Part shown: positions 63,580 to 64,000 of the stretch, piece by piece
How the letters are laid out: every line of letters starts with the position of its first letter
Position numbering within the stretch: the first letter of the stretch is position 1
Source: Paramecium sonneborni
Lineage: Eukaryota > Ciliophora > Oligohymenophorea > Peniculida > Parameciidae
NCBI GenBank assembly: GCA_905182985.1
Contig: CAJJDN010000021.1
Span: forward strand, 186,001-250,000
Reading direction: 5' to 3'
Length of the DNA stretch: 64,000 bases
Translations under genes and position numbers: made by a program
Notes under the pieces: generated by a model
Database searches by the model: none
Seen by the model: the letters and a program-made list of their open reading frames with translations, nothing else
Told to the model about the DNA's origin: nothing

Positions 63580-63759
63580 CTATAGATTTGTATTTGAATA
63601 ATAATTTAATAATTATATATTAGTAGACTATATTAATTTAGATATTTCTTAATTCATTATTATACATACTATTCAATATTCACAATTTATGCAAGATAAT
63701 CCTTTAATTGTATTAGATAGATCAAGCGATAACAAATTTGGCCATCTTATTCAGTTTTC

Positions 63760-64000
63760 ATGAAATCAGATACTTACTAAGTTTATTTGGATCCTTCACT
63801 AAGGAATCTAAATGAAACGAAAGATTTCTGGAGGAAAATATAATCTTCAAACTTTTAGAATATCAGATCATTGAGATCTGAGGTAGATTTCTAATTATAA
63901 GAGGTAATATAGTACTTTTTATGTTTATTTTTATTAATCATTATCTTTAAAGCATTTAGTGATGACAAGCAAGTAATCTAAATTAGTAAGTGAATTATTT
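63760..64000 (+). CDS. Start of a gene running to or past the right window edge
   Basis: An open frame starts at 63760 (MKSDTYQVYLDPSLRN) and shows a hydrophobic segment near residue 55 (YFLCLFLLIIIF). A TGA occurs at 63991-63993, but a GTAATC...AG intron just before it could carry the frame past the edge. Unknown function. Confidence 0.45.

Noticed and set aside
1..64000. CRISPR arrays, bacterial operons, tRNA or rRNA genes, telomeric repeats
   Set aside because: None recognised by eye. The genetic code and splicing point to a ciliate nucleus, and no CCCCAA/CCCAAA-type telomere repeat was seen.

Overview
This window looks like macronuclear DNA of a ciliate, most probably a Paramecium. TAA and TAG are read as glutamine throughout and TGA is the only stop (genetic code 6). 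Genes are interrupted by tiny introns, mostly 21-34 nt and often 22-25 nt, starting GTA and ending TAG, AAG or GAG; examples are 1205-1229 and 1443-1467. The DNA is very AT-rich and neighbouring genes are often only tens of bases apart. All exon joins are my own reading. For most genes the coding length is a multiple of three once the introns are removed, which supports the models.

Layout. 1-9.6 kb: a partial gene on the left edge, a ubiquitin protease, a zinc-finger/beta-propeller protein, a cyclic-nucleotide-gated type K+ channel (+) and a phytochelatin synthase (-). 9.6-15.4 kb (-): a second CNG-type K+ channel, a multi-pass membrane protein and an unknown protein. 15.5-20.7 kb (-): lariat debranching enzyme DBR1, a large unknown helical protein and a phytanoyl-CoA dioxygenase-like enzyme. 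20.7-22.5 kb: an apparently empty AT-rich stretch. 22.5-31.1 kb: a ~2,850-residue surface protein with a 49-copy, 7-residue tandem repeat. 31.4-34.4 kb: a small gene divergent from a CK1-like kinase. This block contains a perfect 1,194-bp direct repeat joined by a single N, probably an assembly artefact. 34.5-38.4 kb: a hormone-sensitive-lipase-type esterase and two small proteins. 38.8-42.8 kb: a coiled-coil protein ending in a degenerate kinesin motor. 42.9-48.2 kb: probable RNase H2 subunit C, an unknown protein, COX17, a basic protein and a SAPS-family phosphatase regulator. 48.6-54.7 kb: a copine, a protein with an N-terminal acylation signal, a protein with an internal domain duplication, a C2H2 protein and a small unknown. 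54.9-60.7 kb: an MFS transporter, an SF-assemblin, a coiled-coil protein, an LC8 dynein light chain and an unknown. 60.9-63.6 kb: a membrane hybrid histidine kinase. A gene start runs off the right edge.

The genes are ordinary eukaryotic housekeeping plus ciliate-type signalling, membrane and cytoskeletal functions; I see no operon-like pathway. The most notable observations are the shared zinc knuckle behind the cyclic-nucleotide domain in both K+ channels, the kinesin-like protein without a usable P-loop, the homogenised repeat in the surface protein, the COX17 with an altered copper-site cysteine pair, the duplicated unknown domain at 51.4-53.0 kb, and the false-looking duplication at the single N.
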